Assembly (NCBI GenBank): GCA_012295275.1
Contig: CM022678.1
Coordinates: forward strand, 13,714,759-13,778,758
Length of the DNA stretch: 64,000 bases
Origin: Chrysomallon squamiferum
Lineage: Eukaryota; Mollusca; Gastropoda; Neomphalida; Peltospiridae
Direction: 5' to 3'
The notes under the pieces were generated by a model. That model did no database searches. It saw only the letters and a program-made list of their open reading frames with translations, and was not told where the DNA came from. Shown in pieces: positions 40,683-52,964 of the stretch. The position numbers and the translations under genes are program-made. Every line of letters begins with the position of its first letter. Positions within the stretch are counted from its first letter, which is position 1.

Positions 40683-43600
40683 ACTATAGCACTTGTTATA
40701 CTTTCTGACGTGAAATGATTGCTAATTTATTACTTGTAAAGAACTACTGTGAGATGATCACTAATTTGTTGCATGTAGAGTACTTTGTGAGATGATTACT
40801 AATTTGTTACTGTCATGGAATTCAGATTGTGTAACCAAATTTGTTAGTTCAATCAGAGATCTGCTCCTTTTATGTTTAAGCGATGAATTCAGATTGTGTA
40901 ACTTTAATTGTTACTACAAAACACATCTGCTCTTTTATTTTTAAGCTATGGAATTGAAACTGCGTTACTTTAATTATTACTACAATCACATCCATTCTTT
41001 TTATTGTTTCCGATGATTTTTCAATCCATGGCATTGTTATAAAAAGGCTAGCATTTTGCTAATTAAAAAAGAGGAGAACAGAGCAGAGTGGAGTAAACGA
41101 GAGCAAAAAGAAACAGTCAAGATGAGAATTCAGTCAGGTGGGGAAACCAAATGTTTTTGAAAGACGAGTATGGTAAGCAATTGTCTATTCTTATTTTGAT
41201 GGGGTATAATATGCAATTAACCTGTGTCAATAACATTTATTTTAAGGTTTTAATCTGTCCTCCATGCAGATTCTTATTTTCTCTTGGTTCCCGATATGAC
41301 CTTTCTCGTATCATTAATAAAAATTACTTAAACGTATGTTTTATGATTGTATAATGCATTATTATCAAGTCACCTGTATATCATAATTAAATAATTAATG
41401 TGAACCTTAACTGATGTTGTGTTTATTTCTCTAGTGGATAGACAGAATTATTGATTTATAAAGATTGCTGTCAATTTAACGTTTATATTCCTTGTTAGGT
41501 GGCCATTAAAGCACCTTGTTACCCTAGACTGAGCCGTAATAAAACATACAAGGTGTTTAAAGGTGTGAGCCCCATGACAGTTACATGTAGAGAACTGGTG
41601 TGAGATAATTATAATTTAATTACATATATATATATAACTATAGCACATGTTATACTTACTGACTTGAAATGATTACTAATTTGTTACATGTAAAGAACTG
41701 CTGTGAGATGATCACTAATTTGTTGCATGTAGAGTACTTTGTGAGATGATCACTAATTTGTTACATGTAGAATACTGGTGTGAAATGATTACTAATTTGT
41801 TATACGTACAGAACTAGTGTGAGATGATTACTAATTTGTTACATGTAGAGTACTTTGTGAGATCATTACTAATTTGATGCATGTAGAATACGTCATGAGA
41901 TGATTACTATTGTTACATGTAGAGTACTTTGTGAGATCATTACTAATTTGATGCATGTAGAATACGTCATGAGATGATTACTAACTTGTTACATGTTGAG
42001 AACTGGTGTGAGATGATTATTAATTTGTTAGATGTAGAAAAGTGATGTTACATGATCACCAGTTTGTTACTTGAGTACTTTTTTTGAGATGATTACTAAT
42101 TTGTTACATGTAGAGAACTGGTGTGAGATGATTACTAATGTGTTATATGTAGAAAACTGATGTGACACAATCACTAATTTGTTACATGTAGAGTACTTTG
42201 TGAGATGATTATTAATTTGTAACATGTAGAGAACTGATGTGAGATGATTACATGTAGAAACTACTGACTTGTCTATTCTGGACATCCTGAGGCAGATCTA
42301 CAGCTGACAGTGGCTGTTTAATCAAACCTACAAGGAGAGCAAGTCGAGTGAGTCCTAGTGCAGATCCAAGTTGAAAAGATTGGTAGGTGGGAACCAGCTG
42401 TCCAAACCTGTCATCAAAAACACTTAGGAAATGTGCAGTCAAACAGATGACTGATTAATAGTTCAAATTCTATTTGTTATATAGTTAACTGAAAATATCT
42501 ATTTACAACAAATATTTTTAATTCATGTATATATCTGTAGTATTGTTTTGTTATTATTTAAAGCTGCTTCTAAGAATCTGATTAATTCTTTATCTCCATA
42601 TATATATATAAAAATAATTATTAATTTCAGCATTAGTATATAGATTAGTAAAAAAATAGGAAATTTTACCAGTACTGAGTCCAGACTCCATTATCTTGCC
42701 CAAAGATTTCTTCTGTCAGTGGGTTAATTAAAACCAGACCAAATACATGGCTTCAATTCACAATTATAAAAAAAAAAAAAAAAAAAAAAAACATTTTTAA
42801 AACAATAATGTTCGAAAAAACAACCATAATTAAAAACTGTAGAAAATACCATAAAGTAGCAAATATTCTTTGTGGACACTAAATCATCATTTTACAACTT
42901 TATTAATTACAAATAAAGATTATTAACTCCCTCAAACAAACACACACACAGAGTTTATATTTTTAAATTGCATATGTTCTACACATGCTGATCATTCAGA
43001 TCCAAATACCTTTCATATATTTTGGTATAAAACTGAGAGACGAGTGCTCCAAGTTCTGCTCCTACTAAAATAAATGGTTTCTCCTGCTGACTGCTCAGTG
43101 TAAACAGATGGAAGAGATCATCAACCATTCTATAATGACAAATACTAAACAGTAAAAATAAACATTTGTAACTGAAACAATAATAATAATATAAATAAAT
43201 ATATGTTAACCAGACACAAATATATTAATTAAATAAAATGAAAAATATATAAATAAATTTCATTAACAAGTATATTAATTAAATAAACTTGAAATTATAA
43301 AGAATTTAGTAAAAGTACCTAGAAGTATTCATTATTAAAAACAAGTTTAAAAGCAGTTACCATTTAAGTTTTCACTGTTTTTAATAAACACTTTTTTGTT
43401 TTCCTACTTAGATAATTATTTTTTCATACTGATGCTGGGCAAACTAACCTTTCTGCAGTAAATGGATGCCATCTTTTTTCAAATGATACCCCATTTGCTT
43501 CAGAACTGTTCTGGAAATAGTAAGGAAAAAATAACACAGAAAACACAGAGTGTGTGACAGATTTTTAATAATTAGATTATTTTGTTGTAATACAAGACAA

Positions 43601-46600
43601 ATCAGACACTTTCAATGTTTACTAATTACTAATGTATAAAACATTAAATCACATAAATTATCCAATATGTTTTTAACATAGTTGTTACTGAAATACCATA
43701 CACATCACAATGCAAAAGTAATATAAATAAAATACCATATTCCATATGCAGCATACATTTATTTATTTCGAGTATATGGATATTAAATCATTAAAGATAT
43801 TTCAAGATGAACAGACTTAAGAAATAAGAACCCCCAAAAATGTGGGGATATATTCCCTAGGCATCCACATAATTTTTTTCATATATGATTCAAAACAAAG
43901 GATATAATAAGAGTATTAGACACGAGAAATACGAAACGTCATTTACCTTCATAGGACGTTCACTAAAACCAATACCAGCCCGATCATAAACACACACCTG
44001 AAAAACAAAAACAAAATAATAATAATAATTAATAATAAATAATATATAAAAAAGTAACAAAAAACTCCAAACAGTAGTATTTATTGTTAATAACTTACTA
44101 ATTAGTGAGAAATATTTTGTCAGTTAAATTGGTTCCTAAACTATATATATGCAACAAACTCAGGTTTGTAAACAAATATAACAATAACCTGCTACTTACT
44201 TTAGAATGCTGTGAAATCTTTGGCAGGATCAGAGACCAGACATCAGATGACATCCCAGTGGGAGAGTCTAGAATGACTAAGTTAACAAAATAAAGCTGGT
44301 GTGAACAAATAACATTTAGTTTTCTTACCAATCACTTTACTTATATCGCTGTGTTAACGTTTATATGATACATACTTAATACATACTGTCAGTGACTGAT
44401 TTCAGAATAAATAAAACAGTTGCTGAAAGATACAAAATTAGTTATTTATAAGCACTAGATGCATGCTGTAGACAGGCATCTGGTGAGACTGTCTCAAGAT
44501 TTGTGGTATTTCCTGATCCATCCCCACGATAACTTTAACAAATAATATTGTATACATATAGAAACATTTATAAACAAAACTTATAGTGACAAATTAATTT
44601 CCAAATTAGAAGTATTTTCCACTAGAAGTATTTTATAATTAACTTTTATTTTGTGTATGTCTCTAAAAACAGAACAATTACTTTTACTAGAGAGACATAA
44701 ACAGGTTAACAGATGTATTTGAAAATTCTATAAATGTATAATGAATTGTTATCTAAATGTGGGGAGAAAAAGATGTTTGTGATTTTCTTTTGGAATGTGG
44801 ATCATGTGTTATATTTCAATTTTCTGCTGGGTTTCTTTCTTAGCTTACCAGTTGGTGATCCTTTTCCACGACACATCATGAACAGTTTTTGACCCCATCC
44901 AATATCATAAAGTTCACCACCTGCCAAAAATAACATTTCTTTCATTAAATAATAAAATAAAATTAGATATAAAAAAATAACAGTAATATTCATTACGGGA
45001 AGAAAAAAACCCATTAACATTCTATGTGTGTTCAACCCACTATATAATCAATAAAACTTAATAACAACATAATTAAATAATAAAAACATCAAACTTTATC
45101 AAATAATAATAATTATGAAGACCATCGTGTTTATTTCTTAACAAGTGAAAATATATCTTCAGTGTTAGCAGAATATAAAATAAAATGGCAGACATTCTTT
45201 TGATTTCTGCAACTATAAAATGCATGGTCAGGAAACCTTAATTTTGTAGAACATGCATAAAACTTGAATATACTGCTAAGTTATTTTAATTCACTTTAAT
45301 TACTTAATTAGAAAAGATTTCTGTTTTCTTGTTTTCACAGGTTAGTGCAGTTCATTTTATGCACACTGAAAATGTATAGGCATTTATATAACGATTGTTC
45401 TTCTGATACTACAGTTTAAAGATGCTTTTCATTCAAGGCAATGGTTCTTCTTCTCTTTTATTTTGTTTAAAATAAAATATTAATAATAAATAACAAGATA
45501 ACATTTTCATGTTATAGTGAACATCATTTCATAAATACAAAATGTAATAAAATATTTATAATAAATTTATTACATGCCTAGTTAGCTCAATGTATCAGCC
45601 CTTTTAAGATTATTTTTATAAACCTCCACCAACTTACTGATAACATCTAACATTACAAGTATAAACTTACTGATAGAGTGATTTACATATATACAATGAA
45701 ATATATTTTAAAACTGTACCAGCTGGCAGCAGTTGTTTATGTTCTCTCTGGAGTGATGCATAATTCAAAAATGGAGGAATTACTAACAGAAGCAGTACAT
45801 ATTTGCTGAAACCAAAACATCGATGACAGAAACCAGAATGAGTCTTTTGTGTGATTGTCAAAACTGTTTTGTCATTTGTGTCCTTCTGAAATATAAATAT
45901 TACTATCAGTTGTTTTATGCTTTATTACATAACATGTAACGTCAATGCATTTCCTACCAGCCACTCATGCATCATTTAAGAATAACTTCAGGGAGTTTAA
46001 CACATAACATGCTGAGAAATAATTAATTTTGGTTCTATCTCAGATCTCACTATTTGGTATAGTAACTATCTGAACCAAATCGTTATTACTGTTATTGCCT
46101 TATTCTTTAGTTTTAAGATAATATTTAATTCCTCAATATTATTTTAAACATAAATAAGCTACTAATTTTTATTTTTAAACAGTAAAATTAATCGTTATCA
46201 ATTTCGAAGAGTAACAACAAAAAACAAAAATAAAGCAATCGTTTGAATTGAATACCATTTAATGATTTACGTTCCAAAATAACAATATCTTTTGACCTCA
46301 AAGACTATATCAGTCTGTATAACAGGAAAATATTACAATTAATTATGAACTAAACACTGAAAAGATTATTATTTGGACTTTTATAGTGAGAACACCTTGA
46401 CAGTGTCACAGTGTGATTGGACAGTCATCGTGTTGCCTGAGATAAATTAAATGGCAGCAAAAAGTGGGTTCATGTTCAGATTCGACAGACTTCTCTCTTA
46501 TTTTATAAAACACTTATACTCTTACATTATCTGATCTTGATTCAGCAATTTCGGACGACTGTTTATTGATGTTGTCGACCTTTCGTTTTCTTGGAGGCAT
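39416..46600 (-). CDS. Membrane-anchored alpha/beta-hydrolase-fold protein with Glu at the nucleophile position, 12 exons
   Basis: Exons (minus strand): 46600-46526, 45885-45720, 44920-44849, 44276-44200, 43997-43947, 43510-43449, 43129-43010, 42750-42670, 42407-42269, 40491-40409, 40036-39940, 39592-39416. They give 399 residues in one frame with GT-AG introns. A basic N-terminus (MPPRKRK) precedes one hydrophobic segment (about residues 53-70), so the hydrolase domain is probably tethered to a membrane. The fold is recognised by LYDIGWGQKLFMMCRGKGSP, VILDSPTG, VCVYDRAGIGFSERP and a late GADHHML with candidate catalytic His (368/369); Asp332 is a candidate acid. The nucleophile elbow, usually G-x-S-x-G, reads GAELG with Glu193 in place of Ser. 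Either the enzyme is catalytically dead or the chemistry has changed. No named orthologue is recognised. The start is the only ATG in the open frame; a stop lies upstream at 46750-46748. Confidence 0.8.
40505..42262. repeat. Minisatellite of about 39-40-bp units in hydrolase intron 9, interrupted by a solo LTR
   Basis: Repeated units of the form gagatgattactaatttg, ttacatgtagag, then either aactggtgt or tactttgt. About five copies lie before the LTR (40505-40810) and roughly 17 after it (41584-42262). Three positions carry a longer unit that adds (TA)n, sometimes followed by (CA)n, and ctatagcac (starts near 40505, 40631 and 41620). On the gene's own strand the array begins within about ten bases of the exon 9 donor (42269/42268), so the last copy nearly abuts the exon. 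Confidence 0.85.
40811..41579. mobile_element. Solo LTR of an LTR retrotransposon, 769 bp, 5-bp target duplication
   Basis: The sequence begins TGTCATGG and ends CCATGACA, the TG...CA inverted ends typical of retrotransposon LTRs. It is flanked on both sides by GTTAC (40806-40810 and 41580-41584), a perfect 5-bp target-site duplication that restores the host minisatellite unit when the insert is removed. Inside are a TATA-like tataaaaag (about 41039) and an aataaa (about 41539) near the 3' end, consistent with U3-R-U5 in the plus orientation. Three worn copies of an approximately 65-bp unit lie near the 5' end (40815-41020). There is no internal coding region, so it is probably a recombined solo LTR. 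Ty3/Gypsy or BEL type is likely but not proven. Confidence 0.8.
42772..42791. repeat. Poly(A) run in hydrolase intron 7
   Basis: About 20 consecutive A residues, roughly 20 bases upstream (on the gene strand) of the exon 8 acceptor at 42751-42752, where they read as a T-rich polypyrimidine tract. Confidence 0.7.
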
Positions 46601-47187
46601 CACTTCTTTTTGTTTACTATAATTACGCACGTGTAATGGACTGTTTCTCTTTAATATGAAATGAAGTCGGGAAAAAGTCGATGATTTCCTCGGCAAACAT
46701 CGTATATATCCGTGTTTATGCAAAGTGGTATCAGATAACAAGTAAAGTTAGGGATTATGGCACACACCCCAACCATCCACCCACCCACACATAAACACAC
46801 ACACACACACGTCTATCATTCCCATTAATAATTTTTAGCTCTGATATTTAGTTTATCATATGCACAATATAATCATTGTTATGTTGACAAATTAGTAATT
46901 ATATGCGTATGAATGTGTATATGTGTGTGTAACCTATGTATAATTATCTCATAGATACAGAAAACAATGCAGTATTATTATCGCCATCTAAGTTTTTGAA
47001 ATTACATATGTTGAGATGTAGAAAAGAATAAGTATTCCTAAATCAGCACAATAAATAAAATAAAAAAAAGAAAAAAAAAAGACAAACACACAAAACAAAA
47101 ATACTATGTAACTGAAACTGGTGATAGAAACCATATATATATATATATATATATATACACATTCGTAAAAGATAAACTTAATACCTC

Positions 47188-47218
<31 letters not shown>

Positions 47219-47610
47219 AAATTAAATTAAAGATTAAAATTAAAAAGCTTATATTATTTTTACCTATTATCCAAAACAAAATAATTGACAAAATTAAATT
47301 ATTCTCCTTTTTTTATTATTATTTATTAGTCATTAAAATATGTGTTCTGATTATTAATATTACATATTATTACGATTTATTATGTATGATTCTTAATTTA
47401 TAGTGCATGTTTTCATTATTTTATGTTTTAATAGAAAATTCCAGTGTACACCGGAATGTTAGTAGACTGGCTGTCTGATGATTATGAAATGTTGAATTAG
47501 ATAGGTAAAGTACAGAGAACAGTCGATTATTGCTGTCAATATAAACAAGCCGGTGCTCGTTTTGTTTTTATAAAATAAATTATTTCTTTAAAATGTATTA
47601 AAATTTGAAT
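46601..47610. promoter_or_regulatory. Divergent spacer between the hydrolase and FBXO16 genes
   Basis: The two start codons face away from each other across about 1.0 kb, so this spacer must hold both promoters. It is dominated by low-complexity tracts: (CA)n with CCCAC blocks (about 46766-46810), (TA)n (47132-47157) and a 29-base A run (47188-47216). I see no clear core promoter motif. Confidence 0.45.
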
Positions 47611-50600
47611 ATGTCAAAAGTAGCAAAGAACAGAACAAAAAGCACATGGACTCCACTTAGCAATGAAGAAACAAACAACAAGGTATATAAGAACTGTATG
47701 CTATCCTTTAAAGTTATGCTATGTTAATCCTTGTATTTACGATGTATGTCTATTTCCGTACAACTTTATCTGCCTGTTGAATTAGTCTATAAATATAATT
47801 CCTATTTAAAGTATTTTTCAAATGTGTGTGTGTCACTGTGTGTGTGTGTGTGTGTGTGTGTGGACCTACAATCAGGTTCATTGACATTGTGATTTTTCTG
47901 GTTCCAAAGGTTGTAGATTTTAATCAACCTTTCCCTGTTGTTCTGTGTTATTCAGGTCTCTTCAGTCTTACTCATCAGTCGTCTTGAGTATTCACTTTTC
48001 ATGTTACAATTATTTGTATTTATATATAAGTAAAGCAACAAGTTTCAGTTTACTGTTAAGTAATAAATATATAGGACAATTTATATCCAGTTTTCCAAAA
48101 ATTATTTAAAAATTTACCAAAAGGAACAGTACTTTGAATACTCATGGACAACTCAATAAGACATCTCTGTGTGATTACATACTGCTAATAAATGTACAAA
48201 TTGAAATGGAACATATTAATATTCTCAATGTAATACTGTTTGTGTTACAAAACATATTTCTCCTCCAGAAACCCCCATGATAATAAACTATAAAACAACC
48301 TAATAATAATATATTTTAAAAATACAGTATAACCCCTCATAATATCTCTCTAAAAAAAAAAAATGCCTTAAACAATAAAAATAATAATTTATAATACCTC
48401 CAGAAAATACTGATAATAAACATCACAGGTTCTCCCATTGTGTGTAGTTTGGAACACGTTCCTAAAACAGAATAATAATACCTGGTTTTTCAGAGAAATT
48501 GATATTCTTGAAATGGCGAACTGATGTAAAAAAAAACACTGACTAATGTTTCAAATTAGATGTTTATGAATGGTGATAGAATGTACATGGCTCTTCCAGC
48601 AGAGACAGGTGCATTTAAGGTTATAATAAAACCATTTTGCATCTTTAATTTCAAACCCTGCTCATTTGCAGTATGGACTGAAGAATTTCCTTTGTGTTTT
48701 AATAAGCTTTTATCAACCATTTGAATTGGTCTCAGTGGGCAGTGGAAAAATAGGTTTTTCATTTTTAATCTACTATGAAAGACTACGACTTTTATTTTGT
48801 ATTGAAAAAATAACTAAATGCATTCTTGTTATATGTATTTTTATATTTATTTATTTATTATTATATTTGTTTGTTTATTTAAAACAATTTAAAAGAAGAG
48901 AAAAGAAAAAGCATGGATATGTTTGATAATTCTTGTTAAAAAAGTATACTTGCAATTATTATATATATACATATATTAAATAAAAAAATTTAAACACAAT
49001 TATTTTCAAAATGATTATAGGTGTGAAGAATATTAGACTGATATATTTCAGATATTTTCCTGACAAGACTAATTTTATTTTGTTACTTATTCAAACAGAT
49101 TTTTGAAGAAAGGCGAGTACTTATAGGAAAATGGGTAAGTACTATTAAATTTTAGAAATGTACAGCAATTTATCTAACTTATATTTAGCCAAATAAAAAT
49201 GCAGCTGTATATATGTTGATAGAAAGAGGGAGATATTTGTATTAATTTTAAAAAACACTATGTGATTTGAATAAAAAATAATGGTAACAAGAAATTAGGA
49301 ATAATTATCTATTAATAATGAAACATTTTCATTTTACTTTTAGTATGACAGATGGACAGATGATCAGAGGAAGAAAATATTAGATGATTTAGTCAGGAGA
49401 AGTAAGAAAAAGCAGTTGGAGTATGCCAGGGATCTTTTACACGACAAAGTTCCAGAAAAACATTTAGATTTCACTCGCACTCTGCCTAGAGTTATCTCTC
49501 TTTATATTTTCTCTTTCTTGGACCCACGAAGTTTATGTCGTTCTTCAAGGGTAAACAATTTTTTATTATTAATATTTATATTTTAATAGAAGTTAATCAG
49601 ATGTGATGTAAACATAAATATGTGTGTTAGTAAAAGGATTAATGTTAAAAAAAATAATTATTTTATTTATAGATTCTATTTGCAAAGGGTATTTTAATTT
49701 TATTTAATAAATTGGTGTTAACTGTTTTATGTCTTGGCAACATATGATACACTTTTTTCCTTTCTATGTATTTATTTTATTGATGTTTACTACTTGTATT
49801 ACTTCTGCAGGTTTGTTGGTATTGGAAATATTTGTCAGAACTTGATCAGTTGTGGATGCCAAAATGCTTGCGTCTTGGCTGGATTTTAACTTTCACACCA
49901 AGTCCATATGAAACTGGTGTATGGAAAAGAAATTATGTCGAAAACATTAGAAGTCTTCAAGTCTTGAGACCAAAGGTAACATTTCATCTTATGTAGATGG
50001 ATAACATAGCTTTAAAACCATGCACTTAATTTTAATTTTACTATAAATGTTATAAATACTTGTTTAGTGAATGTTTTTATTCTTGTTATTAATGGTTTTT
50101 GCATTATTAAAATTTCAAACACAGAAAATGATGAGATACTATTTCAATTCATTCCACTTATAAAATTAGATAATAAAAAATATCCAGTTTAAGAACAAAA
50201 AATATTTATACATGAAGCTTTTGATACTTATAGAATTATTAAATTGACTTAGGTGATGAATTAGTATTGTATTTATTTTGAGGAGAAAAAAATAAAAACA
50301 TAAACCAAATGTACATTTCTTTTTTTATGTTTCTTCAATAAAGATTGAACCATGGAAACCCAAGCTGGTATAGCATGCTTGTATTAAATATTTAGTGTTC
50401 ACATGACATTATAAACACTCACAGATCACAAAACGGGAGTGCTGTACACTTTAAATATCTTTTAAAAATCTAGAAATTTATTGTGCACCTTTATATTATG
50501 TTCCAAAAGATATAGTTTTTCTTTATTTGTTTTTCACCTATTTTTCTTCAATCAAGTGAAATTTGAAAGTTATACTTTTTCTTTTTAACAAGCAAAAGGA

Positions 50601-52193
50601 AAGAAGCCAGAAAAATAACATTTAGTTATAATTTTAGTTTTTGAAATGTTTCCATATTCATTATATTAATTTTTCTGTGCTTTTATTACATACCACATAG
50701 ATTACCTTCCTTCATGTTACACAGCATGTTTATGTACATGGTACAGAATAATTTCCACATGGACAAAGTAACCACAGATTTAATTTACTCTGCATTACTG
50801 TGACTTGTATCATTTAGACAACATGATCACTAGTTCTTCCGATTCCAAAAAACCAACAAAAAACTAATTTATTGCTCACACCAGAATTTCCAGGATTGTC
50901 AGTTTCATTTTATTGTGGTTAATGTAAATGTATATTCCAATAGGAATGATATTAAAAAATGTATCTTTACCAGTTTGTTTAAAACAGTTCCTCTTATTTT
51001 ATAACAGTTCTCTTTTTGCTGATGCCCACTTTTCTGTGTCATTAGTTTAAGCTCATCTAAAAAACCACAGATTAATAGTTAATTATTATCTGTTATAATT
51101 ATAAATAATTATTATCGGAACCTATGTTTATCAATATTTAAACTTATTCACAGTTTCTGCTAACTGTTTTAGGAACCAGTGCACATAGATTTGGCCAATT
51201 TGCATACAGACAAGAACAAGAAAGAGAAAAAACACAAGTCCAAGCAGACACACAGTCAGCCATGGAGAGGATCTGATCCAGTTCCTAAAGATATCTGGAG
51301 ATACAATGTCTTACCTAATGAGGATGAAGTCAAGAAAATTAACAAATGGTCAGTAATTATACATTTTTCCTTAAACTTTCTGTGAATGCATTTGCAAGTT
51401 CAGTCAATTTAAAGTTACTTATTATAATTTTCAAATTTGATTTAATTAAAAGGTTTTTTTAATGTGATCCAAGACACTATTTATTTTATTTCATTTTATT
51501 TCTATTGTTTTTATCTTGATTATATTAATAATTATGTTTATTATTTGATATTCAGATTAAATCTGCGAAAATAAGCAATATTTGACTGAGAGTACAATGT
51601 TTTATGAGAAATAGGTGTTTTAATCATTACAACTTGCATAAACATTAAAGAGTTAGTCAATCAGTTTCTTCATTTCATTTCAGGAGAAAGATGAAAGCAT
51701 ATGGTACTGCTGTTGATTCTTTTTCAAAAAGTATGCAAAGAAGTAGAACACCAACAGCTCAAAGTTTAAACAGTTTTACTCGGCGATCACAGTCTTTATC
51801 TGTAAGCAGTGCTGAATATCAGTGTGTATCTCAAGTACTTCAAGTACAAAAAATATATATGGGGAATTTTCATGGAGTATATGTATGACATTTAAATCTG
51901 GATTTGAAATTATTTTAGACTTTTTTTTATTAAAATCTCTAGCTTTAGCAATTAAATCAATTATAAACCCTCAGATAGATAAAAATTCAGTGTAACAAGC
52001 TACAATCACTCATTACTATAATAACAATTGAAAGAAAATAAAAATAGTTAAGTGATAAGAATGGAATATACTAATAAGAGATCTTTTACAAAATATCATT
52101 CATTACTACCTTGCAAAATAACCAGAATTATATTCAAAACTGATATTCATTTTTAAATTATTGTGCATATTAATTTTTTTAAATTTAGTTCAT

Positions 52194-52228
<35 letters not shown>

Positions 52229-52964
52229 TACATGCATATGTAGATAGATAGATAGATAATTTTTGTTTTTTATAGGAAAAGAAAATCAAACTTCTTAAAA
52301 GGCAAATGGAATTTTTTTTGATGTTGAAGCACATATTCATTTATTTTCATGACAGCGACTCCATGCATCTGTCAGTTCAGTCACATCACCTGATAGGCCT
52401 CAGTGGGCCATTAAAACAACAGAACTGATTGGGCGACAGAATGGTGGCACAACTGCTGTGGTTCGACCCAAACCTGTTAGCACACCAAAAACACCAAAAT
52501 CTTTTCGTCCATTAACATCAACTAGATCTGACCGAGATCCACCAAGTATGTTATTATTTAAAATTAACCAAAATTAAAATAAAAGTTTAAAAATTCCTTT
52601 TTTTTTTTTTTGTTGATATTTAAAATTATTCTAATTAAGTTTTCTTATTTTTTAAAATATATTATGGAAAATATAATGAATGAGATATTGAATTTTTTTT
52701 TTTTTTTTACTGAAATAAAATATCTTTTTAACGCATTTTATCATTATTTTAGCTCCATCTGTGAGTTTAAAAAAAAACATAACCAGCTTTCAAGTTTGAT
52801 TATATATATATTTATTTTCTATGCTTATTAAAAGCATCATGTGAGTGATAATTTTTCCTATTCATCTGATAATTTTAAAAGTTTTATTTGAACTTGTAGG
52901 TACAGATCTGTTTCCTGACAAGCCTTGGGTAGTGCCAGATCACGCCGAGTCAGATGAAGATTAA
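47611..52964 (+). CDS. FBXO16: FBXO16-type F-box protein, 8 exons
   Basis: Exons: 47611-47682, 49099-49134, 49344-49550, 49811-49975, 51173-51348, 51684-51801, 52356-52545, 52900-52964. They give 342 residues. The N-terminal STWTPL and FEERR..L.GKWYDRWTD resemble human FBXO16 (STWTPL, FEERRALLGKWFDKWTDSQ). The F-box spans about residues 79-125: LPRVISLYIFSFLDPRSLCR, then VCWYWKYLSELDQLW. The following CLRLGW...FTPSP also fits. F-box proteins bind SKP1 and recruit substrates to SCF ubiquitin ligases; the substrate is unknown. The C-terminal third (exons 6-8) is basic and serine/proline-rich with little family conservation and ends in an acidic ESDED. Exon 2 is only 36 bases. Candidate AATAAA signals are at 53051 and 53165. 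Confidence 0.88.
47824..47862. repeat. (GT)n microsatellite in FBXO16 intron 1
   Basis: GT repeats interrupted once by a CAC. Comparable tracts lie at 52196-52232 ((TA)n then (CA)n) and at about 57287-57338 in RDH10. Confidence 0.85.

Noticed and set aside
40807-41583. The same insertion read as a DNA transposon with a 3-bp TTA target duplication and 9-bp inverted ends
   Set aside because: TG...CA ends with an exact 5-bp GTTAC duplication, and internal TATA-like and AATAAA motifs, fit a solo LTR better.
42067-42285. Minus-strand frame with a repeated hydrophobic peptide (STCNKLVII-type)
   Set aside because: It is the translation of the intron 9 minisatellite in a frame different from exon 9; nothing supports its expression.
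46601-46741. Upstream in-frame extension of the hydrolase protein with an R-N-Y-S motif like a mitochondrial presequence
   Set aside because: The open frame upstream of 46600 has no ATG (its first codon would be TTG) and a stop lies at 46750-46748, so the extension would need a non-AUG start.
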